A DNA stretch of 5,132 nucleotides from Pseudomonadota bacterium (GCA_021780275.1 JAJXZC010000467.1:1-5132); one strand, 5' to 3'. Shown: positions 1-4,924, counted from the stretch's first letter. Notes: generated by a model not told the origin, from the sequence alone. Translations and numbers: made by a program.

Positions 1-1041
1 CAGGTCCAAGGCTGCGCTCGTCCCGGGAGACGCTGTGCGCAACCGGGATTTCATCCGACCCCGCGCTCTAGTCTTCGAGCATGCGAACGCATTCCGGTGA
101 TATTCGACCATCACATCGACGATGCCGGGCTCCGTCGCCGTATGCCCCGCGTCGGGCACGATGTTCAGTTCGGCGTCGCGCCAGCCCTTGGCGAGTTCCC
201 AGGCGGTGAACATCGGCGTCACCACGTCGTAGCGCCCTTGCGCGATGACGCCGGGAATGCCCGCGAGCTTCCCCGCATTCCGGATCAGCTGATCCTGCGG
301 CTCGAACCAGCCCCTGTTCATGAAGTAGTGGCACTCGATCCGCGCGAAGGCCAGCGCGAAGTGTCCGTCGGCGAAGCGGCCGACGCGGTCGGGGTCCGAC
401 ATCAGCGACAGCGTCGTCCCCTCCCAGATGCTCCAGGCTTTCGCGCAGGCGATCTTCTCCGCCTCGTCCTCGCCCGTCAGCCGCTTGTAATAGGCGGCCA
501 TCAGGTTGCCGCGCTCCGCCTCCGGGATCGGCGCGATGAAATGCTCCCAGGCATCGGGGAAGAGCGCGTCCGTCCCCTCCTGATAGAACCAGTGAAGCTC
601 GCGCGCCCTGAGCGTGAAGATGCCGCGCAGGATGATCTCGGTGACGCGGTCGGGATGCGTCTCGGCATAGGCGAGCGCCAGCGTCGATCCCCATGAGCCG
701 CCGCAGAGCTGCCAGCGCGCGAGGCCCAGATGTTCGCGCAGCCGCTCCATGTCGGCGACGAGGTCCCAGGTCGTGTTCTCGCGCAGTTCGGCATGGGGTG
801 TCGATTTTCCGCAGCCCCTCTGATCGAACAGGATGATGCGGTCGGCCCGCGGGTCGTGCGTCCGCCGCATGGTCGGGTTGGTGCCGCCGCCCGGTCCGCC
901 ATGAATGATGACGACGGGCTTGCCCTCCGGGTTGCCGCACTCCTCGAAAGCGATCGTGTGGAGGTCGGAAACCTTCAGCGTGCCCGTCCGATAGGGTTCG
1001 ATTTCGGGGTAGAGTGTCCGCCGTGCGGCAGTATCGAACAT
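1..1041 (-). CDS. pip: Proline iminopeptidase (prolyl aminopeptidase), S33 family, 3' end not resolved
   Basis: This cytoplasmic alpha/beta hydrolase removes N-terminal proline from peptides. Read from the ATG at 1041, it shows the family order: the oxyanion-hole motif HGGPGG (residues 47-52), DQRGCGKS (73-80), the nucleophile elbow GGSWGS with Ser116, then Asp272 in GRYDVVTP and His300 in DAGH. These complete the Ser-Asp-His triad, and the spacing matches the family. No signal peptide is visible. The start is supported by AGGA six bases upstream. Family members usually end about 20 residues after the catalytic His, near residue 320, but this frame stays open for all 347 codons to the window edge. 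After about residue 312 the family resemblance fades and codons unusual for the rest of the gene appear (AGA, ACT, GGT, TTG, ACA). A stop in a neighbouring frame lies at 68-70, so either a small indel or a true C-terminal extension is possible. It is divergent from nrdA and probably functionally unrelated to it. The identity is secure; the C-terminus is not. Confidence 0.9.
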   Translation of the reverse strand, partial: MFDTAARRTLYPEIEPYRTGTLKVSDLHTIAFEECGNPEGKPVVIIHGGPGGGTNPTMRRTHDPRADRIILFDQRGCGKSTPHAELRENTTWDLVADMERLREHLGLARWQLCGGSWGSTLALAYAETHPDRVTEIILRGIFTLRARELHWFYQEGTDALFPDAWEHFIAPIPEAERGNLMAAYYKRLTGEDEAEKIACAKAWSIWEGTTLSLMSDPDRVGRFADGHFALAFARIECHYFMNRGWFEPQDQLIRNAGKLAGIPGVIAQGRYDVVTPMFTAWELAKGWRDAELNIVPDAGHTATEPGIVDVMVEYHRNAFACSKTRARGRMKSRLRTASPGTSAALDL

Positions 1042-1047
1042 GGGGAT

Positions 1048-1051
1048 TCCT
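1048..1051 (-). promoter_or_regulatory. Ribosome binding site of the iminopeptidase gene
   Basis: AGGA on the minus strand lies six bases before the ATG at 1041. It supports this start over the longer minus-strand reading frames further upstream, which do not encode the peptidase sequence. Confidence 0.6.
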
Positions 1052-1177
1052 GTCTCTTCGCTGTCGGCAAATGCGCCTCGCGCGCCTTCGCGCATTCCGC
1101 CCGCCATGGCCTTCGCCGTCAACCGGAATCAAGCTCTTGATAAATCACTCTGATTTCGCCGCGAGGCAAGCCGGACG

Positions 1178-1192
1178 CCTGCGTGACGCAGG
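1178..1192. repeat. Inverted repeat CCTGCG-TGA-CGCAGG upstream of nrdA promoter
   Basis: Perfect 6-bp arms surround a 3-base centre, about 40 bases before the nrdA -35. Its core GCGTGACGC (1181-1189) occurs in reverse complement at 3661-3669 in front of nrdB, near a TGGTTAAC/TGGTAAC sequence in both places. It could be an operator, but no known regulator is recognised. It is not a terminator, because the T-run starts 12 bases after the stem. Confidence 0.4.
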
Positions 1193-1222
1193 GTTGTTAA
1201 CCACTTTTTTGTCTTCCGTTCG

Positions 1223-1269
1223 ACACAAGTCATTGACGTGAATCACCGCTCGGCTACTATATCTGGACG
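1223..1269 (+). promoter_or_regulatory. Putative tandem NrdR boxes
   Basis: Two 16-base windows resemble the NrdR consensus acaCwAtATaTwgtgt. Site 1 (1223-1238) matches 10 of 16 positions, with an intact left half ACACAA and ATTG on the right. Site 2 (1254-1269) matches 9 of 16, concentrated in the core CTATATCT. The two starts are 31 bp apart, about three helical turns, the spacing established for paired NrdR boxes in front of reductase operons. Site 1 covers the -35 and site 2 covers the -10 of the predicted promoter, so bound NrdR would block RNA polymerase. Each site alone is degenerate; the call rests on spacing, position and the gene downstream. The nrdR gene is not in the window. Confidence 0.6.
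1233..1260 (+). promoter_or_regulatory. Predicted sigma70-type promoter of nrdA
   Basis: The -35 TTGACG (5 of 6 to TTGACA) is separated by 16 bases from the -10 TACTAT (4 of 6 to TATAAT, 1255-1260). A GAATC methylation-type site lies in the spacer (1240-1244). Transcription would start near 1266-1268, leaving a leader of about 177 nt before nrdA. The element sits in the only AT-richer stretch before the gene and overlaps the NrdR-like sites. Confidence 0.55.
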
Positions 1270-1275
1270 CGTCGC

Positions 1276-1419
1276 GCTTCGGCGAAGCAACCGCTAGCGG
1301 GAGTCGGCGCAATCTCGAAATTTCGGTTTCTGTCCGGCGTCGTGGGGCAGATGAACGGCGGGGTTTAGGCCTCTGCCGGCGGGGAATTCCTGCGCTCTTC
1401 GTGGCGGCGGAGAAAGCGC
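1276..1419 (+). other. Hairpin-rich 5' leader of nrdA
   Basis: The predicted untranslated leader contains a run of short self-complementary pieces. GCTTCG-G-CGAAGC lies at 1276-1288, the palindrome CCGCTAGCGG at 1291-1300 and the palindrome CGAAATTTCG at 1316-1325. GGCAGA (1346-1351) can pair with TCTGCC (1372-1377), and GCGCT (1392-1396) with AGCGC (1415-1419). A five-codon mini-frame, MNGGV then stop, lies at 1351-1368. I do not recognise a known riboswitch class. The structures could affect translation or mRNA life, or simply reflect high GC content. Confidence 0.3.
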
Positions 1420-1434
1420 GAATAAGAGGCTGAC

Positions 1435-1440
1435 GGGGGA
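1435..1440 (+). promoter_or_regulatory. Ribosome binding site of nrdA (start ambiguous)
   Basis: GGGGGA ends only three bases before the ATG at 1444 but nine bases before a second in-frame ATG at 1450. Spacing therefore favours the second ATG, giving a protein two residues shorter (667). The longer version is reported here by convention. A weaker AAGAGG at 1424-1429 is too far away for either start. Confidence 0.45.
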
Positions 1441-1443
1441 CAC

Positions 1444-3453
1444 ATGGATATGCTGAACGATACGTCGAAAGCGGTCGATATGAGCGATGTCGAGGCCACC
1501 GTTTCCGCGATCATCACGGGCGAGCGCGCGCCGAGCCGGGCCCAGTACCGGGCTGAAGCGCGCCGTCCGCGCGCCGATCTCGCGCAGCCCGAAATGCCCT
1601 TCGGCGAGATGGATCAGGCCGTTCAGCATGCGGAGGGTTTCCGTGTGAAGGTCGATCACGCGCGCGACGCGCTGCTCACCGAATTCGGCAAGGCGACGCT
1701 GCGCGACCGCTACCTCATGCCGGGCGAAAGCTTCCAGGACCTCTTTGCCCGCGTCGCCTCCTATTATGCCGACGACGAGGCACATGCCCAGCGTCTCTAC
1801 GACTACATGTCGAAGCTCTGGTTCATGCCCGCGACGCCGGTTCTCTCCAATGGCGGCACGCAGCGCGGCCTGCCCATCTCCTGCTTCCTCAACGAGGCCA
1901 ATGACAGCCTCGAAGGCATCGTCGGTCTCTGGAACGAGAATGTCTGGCTCGCGGCCAAGGGCGGCGGCATCGGCTCCTATTGGGGCAATCTGCGCTCGAT
2001 CGGCGAAACGGTGCATGGCAACGGCAAGACCTCCGGCATCATCCCCTTCATCCGCGTCATGGATTCGCTGACGCTGGCGATCAGCCAGGGCTCGCTCCGC
2101 CGCGGTTCGGCCGCCGTCTATCTTCCGGTCGATCATCCGGAAGTCGAGGAGTTCATGGAGATGCGCCGTCCGACCGGCGGCGATCCGAACCGCAAGGCCC
2201 TGAACCTCCATCACGGCATTCTCGTCTCCGACGCCTTCATGCGCGCCGTCGAGGCCGATGCCGACTGGGAGCTGAAGAGCCCCAAGGACCGCTCGGTCCA
2301 GAAAACCGTTTCCGCCCGTTCGCTCTGGATCCGCATGCTCACCTCGCGCATCGAGACGGGCGAGCCCTACATCATCTTCAAGGACACCGTGAACAACGCG
2401 CGGCCGGAGCACCACAAGCTCGCCGGCCTCGAGGTCAAGACCTCGAACCTCTGCGCCGAGATCACGCTGCCGACCGGCGTCGACCAGCATGGCCAGCAGC
2501 GCACGGCGGTCTGCTGCCTTTCCTCGCTGAACTTCGAAACCTTCTTCGAGTGGCAGGATCACCCGACGCTGATCGAGGATGCGATGCGCTTCCTCGACAA
2601 CGTGCTGCAGGACTTCATCGACCGTGCGCCCGACGAAATGGCGCGCGCGAAATATGCCGCCGCGCGCGAACGTTCCGTCGGCCTCGGCGTCATGGGCTAT
2701 CATTCCTTCCTTCAGGCCAACATGATTCCCTTCGAGGGCGTGATGGCGAAGGTCTGGAACAAGCGCATGTTCGGCCACATCAAGACCCAGGTCGACGCGG
2801 CATCGCGGAAGCTCGCCGAGGAACGCGGCGCCTGCCCGGACGCGGCGGAATATGGCTTCAACGAGCGCTTCTCGCACAAGACGGCGATCGCGCCGACGGC
2901 CTCGATCTCGATCATCACCGGCGGCACCTCGCCGGGCATCGAACCGATCGCCGCCAACAGCTTCACGCACAAGACGCTTTCCGGCTCGTTCAATGTGCGC
3001 AACCGCCATCTGACGAAGCTTCTGGAGGAAAAGGGTCGCAACACGGACGATGTCTGGTCCTCGATCGTCACCAATGGCGGTTCGGTGCAGCATCTTGATT
3101 TCCTGTCGGATGAAGAGAAGGACGTCTTCAAGACCGCCTTCGAACTCGACCAGCGCTGGGTCGTGGAACATGCGGGCGACCGCGCAGCCATGATCGATCA
3201 GGCGCAGTCGGTGAACCTCTTCCTGCCGGCGGACATCCACAAGCGCGACCTCCACCAGCTTCACCTTCAGGCCTGGAAGAAGGGCGTGAAGAGCCTCTAT
3301 TACTGCCGCTCGCTCTCGATCCAGCGCGCCGAAAAGGCCGAAGTCGTGAGCCTCGTCCCCGCGAAGAAGCTCGACGTCAAAACCCTCGACCAGGTCGCGA
3401 CCGAAGCCCGCCGCGAAACCGTCGAATACGAGGAATGCCTGGCCTGCCAGTAG
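1444..3453 (+). CDS. nrdA: Class I ribonucleoside-diphosphate reductase, alpha (large, catalytic) subunit
   Basis: The protein (669 residues) reduces ribonucleoside diphosphates to deoxyribonucleotides in the cytoplasm, using a radical supplied by NrdB. By E. coli equivalence the key residues are all present: Cys147 (C225) and Cys357 (C462) as the active-site redox pair, and Asn335, Cys337 and Glu339 in SNLCAEI (N437, thiyl-radical C439, E441). Tyr619-Tyr620 (Y730/Y731) relay the radical. The substrate-binding stretch APTASIS and GTSPGIEP lies near 483-501. The C-terminal shuttle pair is Cys665/Cys668 in ECLACQ, a CxxC rather than the CxxxxC of E. coli NrdA. An extra Cys358 follows Cys357. 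The first 75 residues are low in recognisable motif and lack the VxKRxG-type ATP-cone found at the start of E. coli NrdA (761 residues), which explains the shorter length. nrdB follows after a long 385-base gap. No nrdI or nrdH is adjacent, arguing against a class Ib operon. The identity is very secure. Confidence 0.97.
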   Translation: MDMLNDTSKAVDMSDVEATVSAIITGERAPSRAQYRAEARRPRADLAQPEMPFGEMDQAVQHAEGFRVKVDHARDALLTEFGKATLRDRYLMPGESFQDLFARVASYYADDEAHAQRLYDYMSKLWFMPATPVLSNGGTQRGLPISCFLNEANDSLEGIVGLWNENVWLAAKGGGIGSYWGNLRSIGETVHGNGKTSGIIPFIRVMDSLTLAISQGSLRRGSAAVYLPVDHPEVEEFMEMRRPTGGDPNRKALNLHHGILVSDAFMRAVEADADWELKSPKDRSVQKTVSARSLWIRMLTSRIETGEPYIIFKDTVNNARPEHHKLAGLEVKTSNLCAEITLPTGVDQHGQQRTAVCCLSSLNFETFFEWQDHPTLIEDAMRFLDNVLQDFIDRAPDEMARAKYAAARERSVGLGVMGYHSFLQANMIPFEGVMAKVWNKRMFGHIKTQVDAASRKLAEERGACPDAAEYGFNERFSHKTAIAPTASISIITGGTSPGIEPIAANSFTHKTLSGSFNVRNRHLTKLLEEKGRNTDDVWSSIVTNGGSVQHLDFLSDEEKDVFKTAFELDQRWVVEHAGDRAAMIDQAQSVNLFLPADIHKRDLHQLHLQAWKKGVKSLYYCRSLSIQRAEKAEVVSLVPAKKLDVKTLDQVATEARRETVEYEECLACQ

Positions 3454-3465
3454 TTTCCCTTCAAT

Positions 3466-3547
3466 GTCATCCCGGCCTTGTGCCGGGACCCAGGGGCGGC
3501 AGGCGTTGAGCAATCGGCCCTGGTCCCCGGAATAAATCCGGGGTGAC
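3466..3547. repeat. Bipartite palindromic (REP/RIME-like) intergenic repeat downstream of nrdA
   Basis: Two inverted 30-base units (3466-3495 and 3518-3547) flank a 22-base centre. The outer ends are GTCA and TGAC, and the inner ends CCCAGGG and CCCTGG. The left unit forms a 6-bp stem (CCCGGC/GCCGGG) with loop CTTGT. The right unit forms a 7-bp stem (CCCCGGA/TCCGGGG) with loop ATAAA. This layout is typical of dispersed non-coding palindromic elements in alphaproteobacteria. It begins 12 bases after the nrdA stop and could protect the nrdA 3' end or cause partial termination. Other copies cannot be checked from this window. Confidence 0.75.
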
Positions 3548-3586
3548 AGGCAGGGGAGTGCTTGAAACCTCGCAATGACGGAAACG

Positions 3587-3610
3587 AAAAAACCTCCCGT
3601 ATCGGGGAGG
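3587..3610 (-). terminator. Intrinsic terminator acting on the minus strand
   Basis: Read on the minus strand, a 6-bp GC-rich stem (CCTCCC/GGGAGG) with a 6-base loop is followed directly by six Ts, the standard Rho-independent layout. On the plus strand the hairpin is preceded by six As and followed by CTCGCG, so it should not stop nrdA transcripts. No minus-strand gene is recognised between here and nrdB. It may end a short antisense or small RNA begun within the gap, or shield nrdA from antisense transcription. Confidence 0.6.
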
Positions 3611-3659
3611 CTCGCGACCATCGGATACAAATCTGGAGATAGCCGTATAGATGGTAACG

Positions 3660-3670
3660 AGCGTCACGCT
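3660..3670. repeat. Inverted repeat AGCGT-C-ACGCT upstream of nrdB
   Basis: This is a perfect 5-bp inverted repeat with a one-base centre. The 9-mer GCGTCACGC inside it is the reverse complement of the core of the inverted repeat at 1178-1192. TGGTAAC lies just before it, comparable to TGGTTAAC on the minus strand at the other site. It is a possible shared operator, but a shared 9-mer between two gaps of this size is expected about once by chance. Confidence 0.3.
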
Positions 3671-3703
3671 GACAACTGGGGATATCTCCGCTGTTGAACT
3701 TTC

Positions 3704-3712
3704 TGTGGAAAA
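3704..3712 (-). promoter_or_regulatory. Possible DnaA box upstream of nrdB
   Basis: TTTTCCACA on the minus strand fits the relaxed DnaA box TTWTNCACA. DnaA is known to act at the nrdAB promoter in E. coli. This is a single site, not near the predicted nrdA promoter, so the functional link is speculative. Confidence 0.3.
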
Positions 3713-3768
3713 GCCCTGAGGCGGCGCGCTTCCCGCGCCACCCGCGCTCTTCCATCCGCTAGAATTCC

Positions 3769-3809
3769 TTCCCCCTCTCCCCTCGGGGAGAGGGCAGGGT
3801 GAGGGGGAA
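3769..3809. repeat. Purine/pyrimidine-rich hairpin repeat before nrdB
   Basis: CCCTCTCCCC (3773-3782) and GGGGAGAGGG (3785-3794) form a perfect 10-bp inverted repeat around TC. TTCCCCCTC (3769-3777) can alternatively pair with GAGGGGGAA (3801-3809), and GGAGAGG (3787-3793) with CCTCTCC (3811-3817). This sequence type is a common dispersed intergenic repeat in GC-rich proteobacteria. It ends about 15 bases before the nrdB ribosome binding site, so competing folds in the mRNA leader could affect translation. Confidence 0.6.
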
Positions 3810-3824
3810 ACCTCTCCGCATATT

Positions 3825-3830
3825 GAGGAG
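3825..3830 (+). promoter_or_regulatory. Ribosome binding site of nrdB
   Basis: GAGGAG lies eight bases before the ATG at 3839. It is a strong, well-spaced site and fixes the nrdB start. Confidence 0.8.
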
Positions 3831-3838
3831 CCTGTCCC

Positions 3839-4798
3839 ATGTCCCTTCTCGAAGAACGCCACGTCTACAAGCCCTTCCGCTATCCCTGGGCCTATGAGGC
3901 CTGGCTGACGCAGCAGCGCATTCACTGGCTGCCGGAGGAAGTTCCGCTCGCGGACGATGTGAAGGACTGGGCGAAAAAGCTCACCGACGGCGAGCGCAAT
4001 CTTCTGACGCAGATTTTCCGCTTCTTCGTCCAGGCGGACGTCGAGGTGAACAACTGCTACATGAAGCATTATTCCCGCGTCTTCAAGCCGACCGAAGTGC
4101 AGATGATGCTGGCCGCCTTCTCCAACATGGAGACGATCCACATCTCCGCCTATTCGCATCTCCTCGATACGATCGGCATGCCGGAGTCGGAATACGAAGC
4201 CTTCCTGAAATACAAGCAGATGAAGGACAAGTACGACTACATGCAGGAATGGGGCGTCGACACGAAGGAAGACATCGCCAAGACGCTGGCGGTCTTCGGC
4301 GCCTTCACCGAAGGCGTGCAGCTCTTCGCCTCCTTCGCGATCCTCATGAACTTCCCGCGCTTCAACAAGATGAAGGGCATGGGCCAGATCATCACATGGT
4401 CGGTGCGCGACGAGTCGCTGCACACCAATTCGGCGATCAAGCTCTTCCGCACCTTCGTCGAGGAGAATCCGGAAGTCTGGACCGAAGAACTTCAGCGCGA
4501 CATCTACAAGGCCTGCGAGACGATCATCCATCACGAGGATGCCTTCATCGATCTAGCTTTCGAGATGGGTGCCATCGAAGGGCTCACCGCCGCTGAAGTG
4601 AAGGACTACATCCGCTACATCGCGGACCGCCGTCTGACGCAGCTCAATCTGCAGGCCATCTACCGCACGGACAAGAACCCGCTGCCCTGGATGGACGAGA
4701 TGCTGAACGGTATCGAGCACGCGAATTTCTTCGAGAACCGCGCGACGGAATATTCCAAGGCCTCCACCAAGGGCACCTGGGACGAGGCTTTCGACTGA
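3839..4798 (+). CDS. nrdB: Class I ribonucleoside-diphosphate reductase, beta (small, radical-generating) subunit
   Basis: The protein (319 residues) belongs to the ferritin-like fold. It holds a dinuclear metal site that makes the tyrosyl radical passed to NrdA. By E. coli equivalence the metal ligands are Asp67, Glu98, His101, Glu158, Glu192 and His195 (D84, E115, H118, E204, E238, H241). The radical tyrosine is Tyr105 in ETIHISAY (Y122). Trp30 in HWLPEEV (W48) and Asp191 (D237) belong to the radical path, and Tyr305 in the C-terminal tail probably corresponds to Y356. The tail ends WDEAFD, an acidic, aromatic end of the kind that docks on the large subunit. The protein is shorter than E. 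coli NrdB (376), mainly between the second and third ligand clusters. There is no N-terminal ATP-cone, unlike some NrdB proteins. A retained radical tyrosine argues against the class Ic (Phe) type. Metal identity cannot be read from the sequence. Confidence 0.97.
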   Translation: MSLLEERHVYKPFRYPWAYEAWLTQQRIHWLPEEVPLADDVKDWAKKLTDGERNLLTQIFRFFVQADVEVNNCYMKHYSRVFKPTEVQMMLAAFSNMETIHISAYSHLLDTIGMPESEYEAFLKYKQMKDKYDYMQEWGVDTKEDIAKTLAVFGAFTEGVQLFASFAILMNFPRFNKMKGMGQIITWSVRDESLHTNSAIKLFRTFVEENPEVWTEELQRDIYKACETIIHHEDAFIDLAFEMGAIEGLTAAEVKDYIRYIADRRLTQLNLQAIYRTDKNPLPWMDEMLNGIEHANFFENRATEYSKASTKGTWDEAFD

Positions 4799-4816
4799 AT
4801 GTCCCATCCATAAACG

Positions 4817-4907
4817 CGTCATGCCCCGGCTTGACCGGGGCATCCACGTCTTGTCAGCCTCTCGTGAGGGACAGACGTGGATGGCCCGAATAAATCGGGC
4901 CATGACG
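4817..4907. repeat. Bipartite palindromic (REP/RIME-like) intergenic repeat downstream of nrdB
   Basis: This is a 91-base, nearly symmetrical element. The outer ends CGTCAT and ATGACG are complementary. The left unit is a 9-bp stem (ATGCCCCGG/CCGGGGCAT) with loop CTTGA. The right unit is a 9-bp stem (ATGGCCCGA/TCGGGCCAT) with loop ATAAA. The inner arms ATCCACGTCT and AGACGTGGAT pair, and a small central hairpin CCTC-TCGT-GAGG sits in the middle. It starts 18 bases after the nrdB stop and fills most of the gap to the next gene. It shares overall layout and loop sequences with the element at 3466-3547 but not its stem sequences. There is no T-run, so it is not a classical terminator. Confidence 0.8.
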
Positions 4908-4924
4908 GATTGGGGATGACGGAT

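Larger units (their letters stand above)
1042..1443. other. Divergent intergenic control region between the iminopeptidase gene and nrdA
   Basis: This 402-base gap holds no convincing gene. From left to right it contains the iminopeptidase ribosome binding site, a GC-rich stretch, an inverted repeat ATCAAG-CT-CTTGAT (1128-1141), a second inverted repeat CCTGCG-TGA-CGCAGG (1178-1192) and a short AT-richer stretch with six Ts (1205-1210). The nrdA promoter with NrdR-like sites (1223-1269) and a hairpin-rich leader (about 1267-1443) follow. GANTC sites, the target of the alphaproteobacterial cell-cycle methylase CcrM, occur at 1045, 1126, 1240 and 1301. No convincing promoter for the peptidase could be picked out; the best -35-like TTGACG (1122-1117, minus strand) lacks a good -10. 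Confidence 0.8.
3454..3838. other. Long nrdA-nrdB intergenic region, no gene found
   Basis: nrdA and nrdB are usually close neighbours, but here 385 bases separate them. In order, the gap holds a bipartite palindromic repeat (3466-3547), a CTCGCAATGACG sequence resembling a repeat remnant (3569-3580), a minus-strand intrinsic terminator (3587-3610) and an AT-richer 100-base stretch. That stretch contains an inverted repeat AGCGT-C-ACGCT (3660-3670) and a DnaA-box match (3704-3712). A purine/pyrimidine-rich hairpin repeat (3769-3809) and the nrdB ribosome binding site complete it. A weak promoter-like pair GATACA-N16-TATAGA (3624-3651) could give nrdB its own transcript, but it is poor and is not called as a feature. 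No NrdR box pair with the right spacing is seen here. Confidence 0.8.

Noticed and set aside
97..1140. Plus-strand open frames over the iminopeptidase gene
   Set aside because: They overlap a clear S33 peptidase on the minus strand and encode no recognisable motifs.
1137..1152. FNR-type site TTGAT-N4-ATCAA
   Set aside because: Only the left half (TTGAT) is present; the right half does not match.
1197..1204. CtrA half-site TTAACCAC
   Set aside because: It is one base off the half-site, with no second TTAA at the required spacing.
1178..1210. Possible intrinsic terminator (inverted repeat plus T-run) before nrdA
   Set aside because: The T-run begins 12 bases after the stem, and there is no plus-strand gene upstream to terminate.
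1218..1232. Alphaproteobacterial LexA box (GTTC-N7-GTTC) near nrdA; similar GAAC-N7-GAAC at 3696-3710
   Set aside because: In both places the second half-site matches only two of four bases.
1294..3630. Very long open reading frame of 778 codons on the minus strand opposite nrdA
   Set aside because: It mirrors the G/C-biased third positions of nrdA. Its translation is rich in Arg, Asp, Val and Leu with no recognisable domain, and it starts inside the intergenic palindromes. nrdA on the other strand is unambiguous.
3625..3660. Second NrdR box pair before nrdB
   Set aside because: ATACAAATCTGG resembles site 2 before nrdA, but its alignment needs a one-base gap and no partner lies 31 bp away.
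3467..4534. Minus-strand open frame of 355 codons opposite nrdB
   Set aside because: It is an antisense shadow of nrdB running into the intergenic repeats. It has no family resemblance and no credible start.
4902..4919. ATG at 4902 as start of a small upstream frame before the EamA-type gene
   Set aside because: It hits a stop after five codons and lies within the palindromic repeat.
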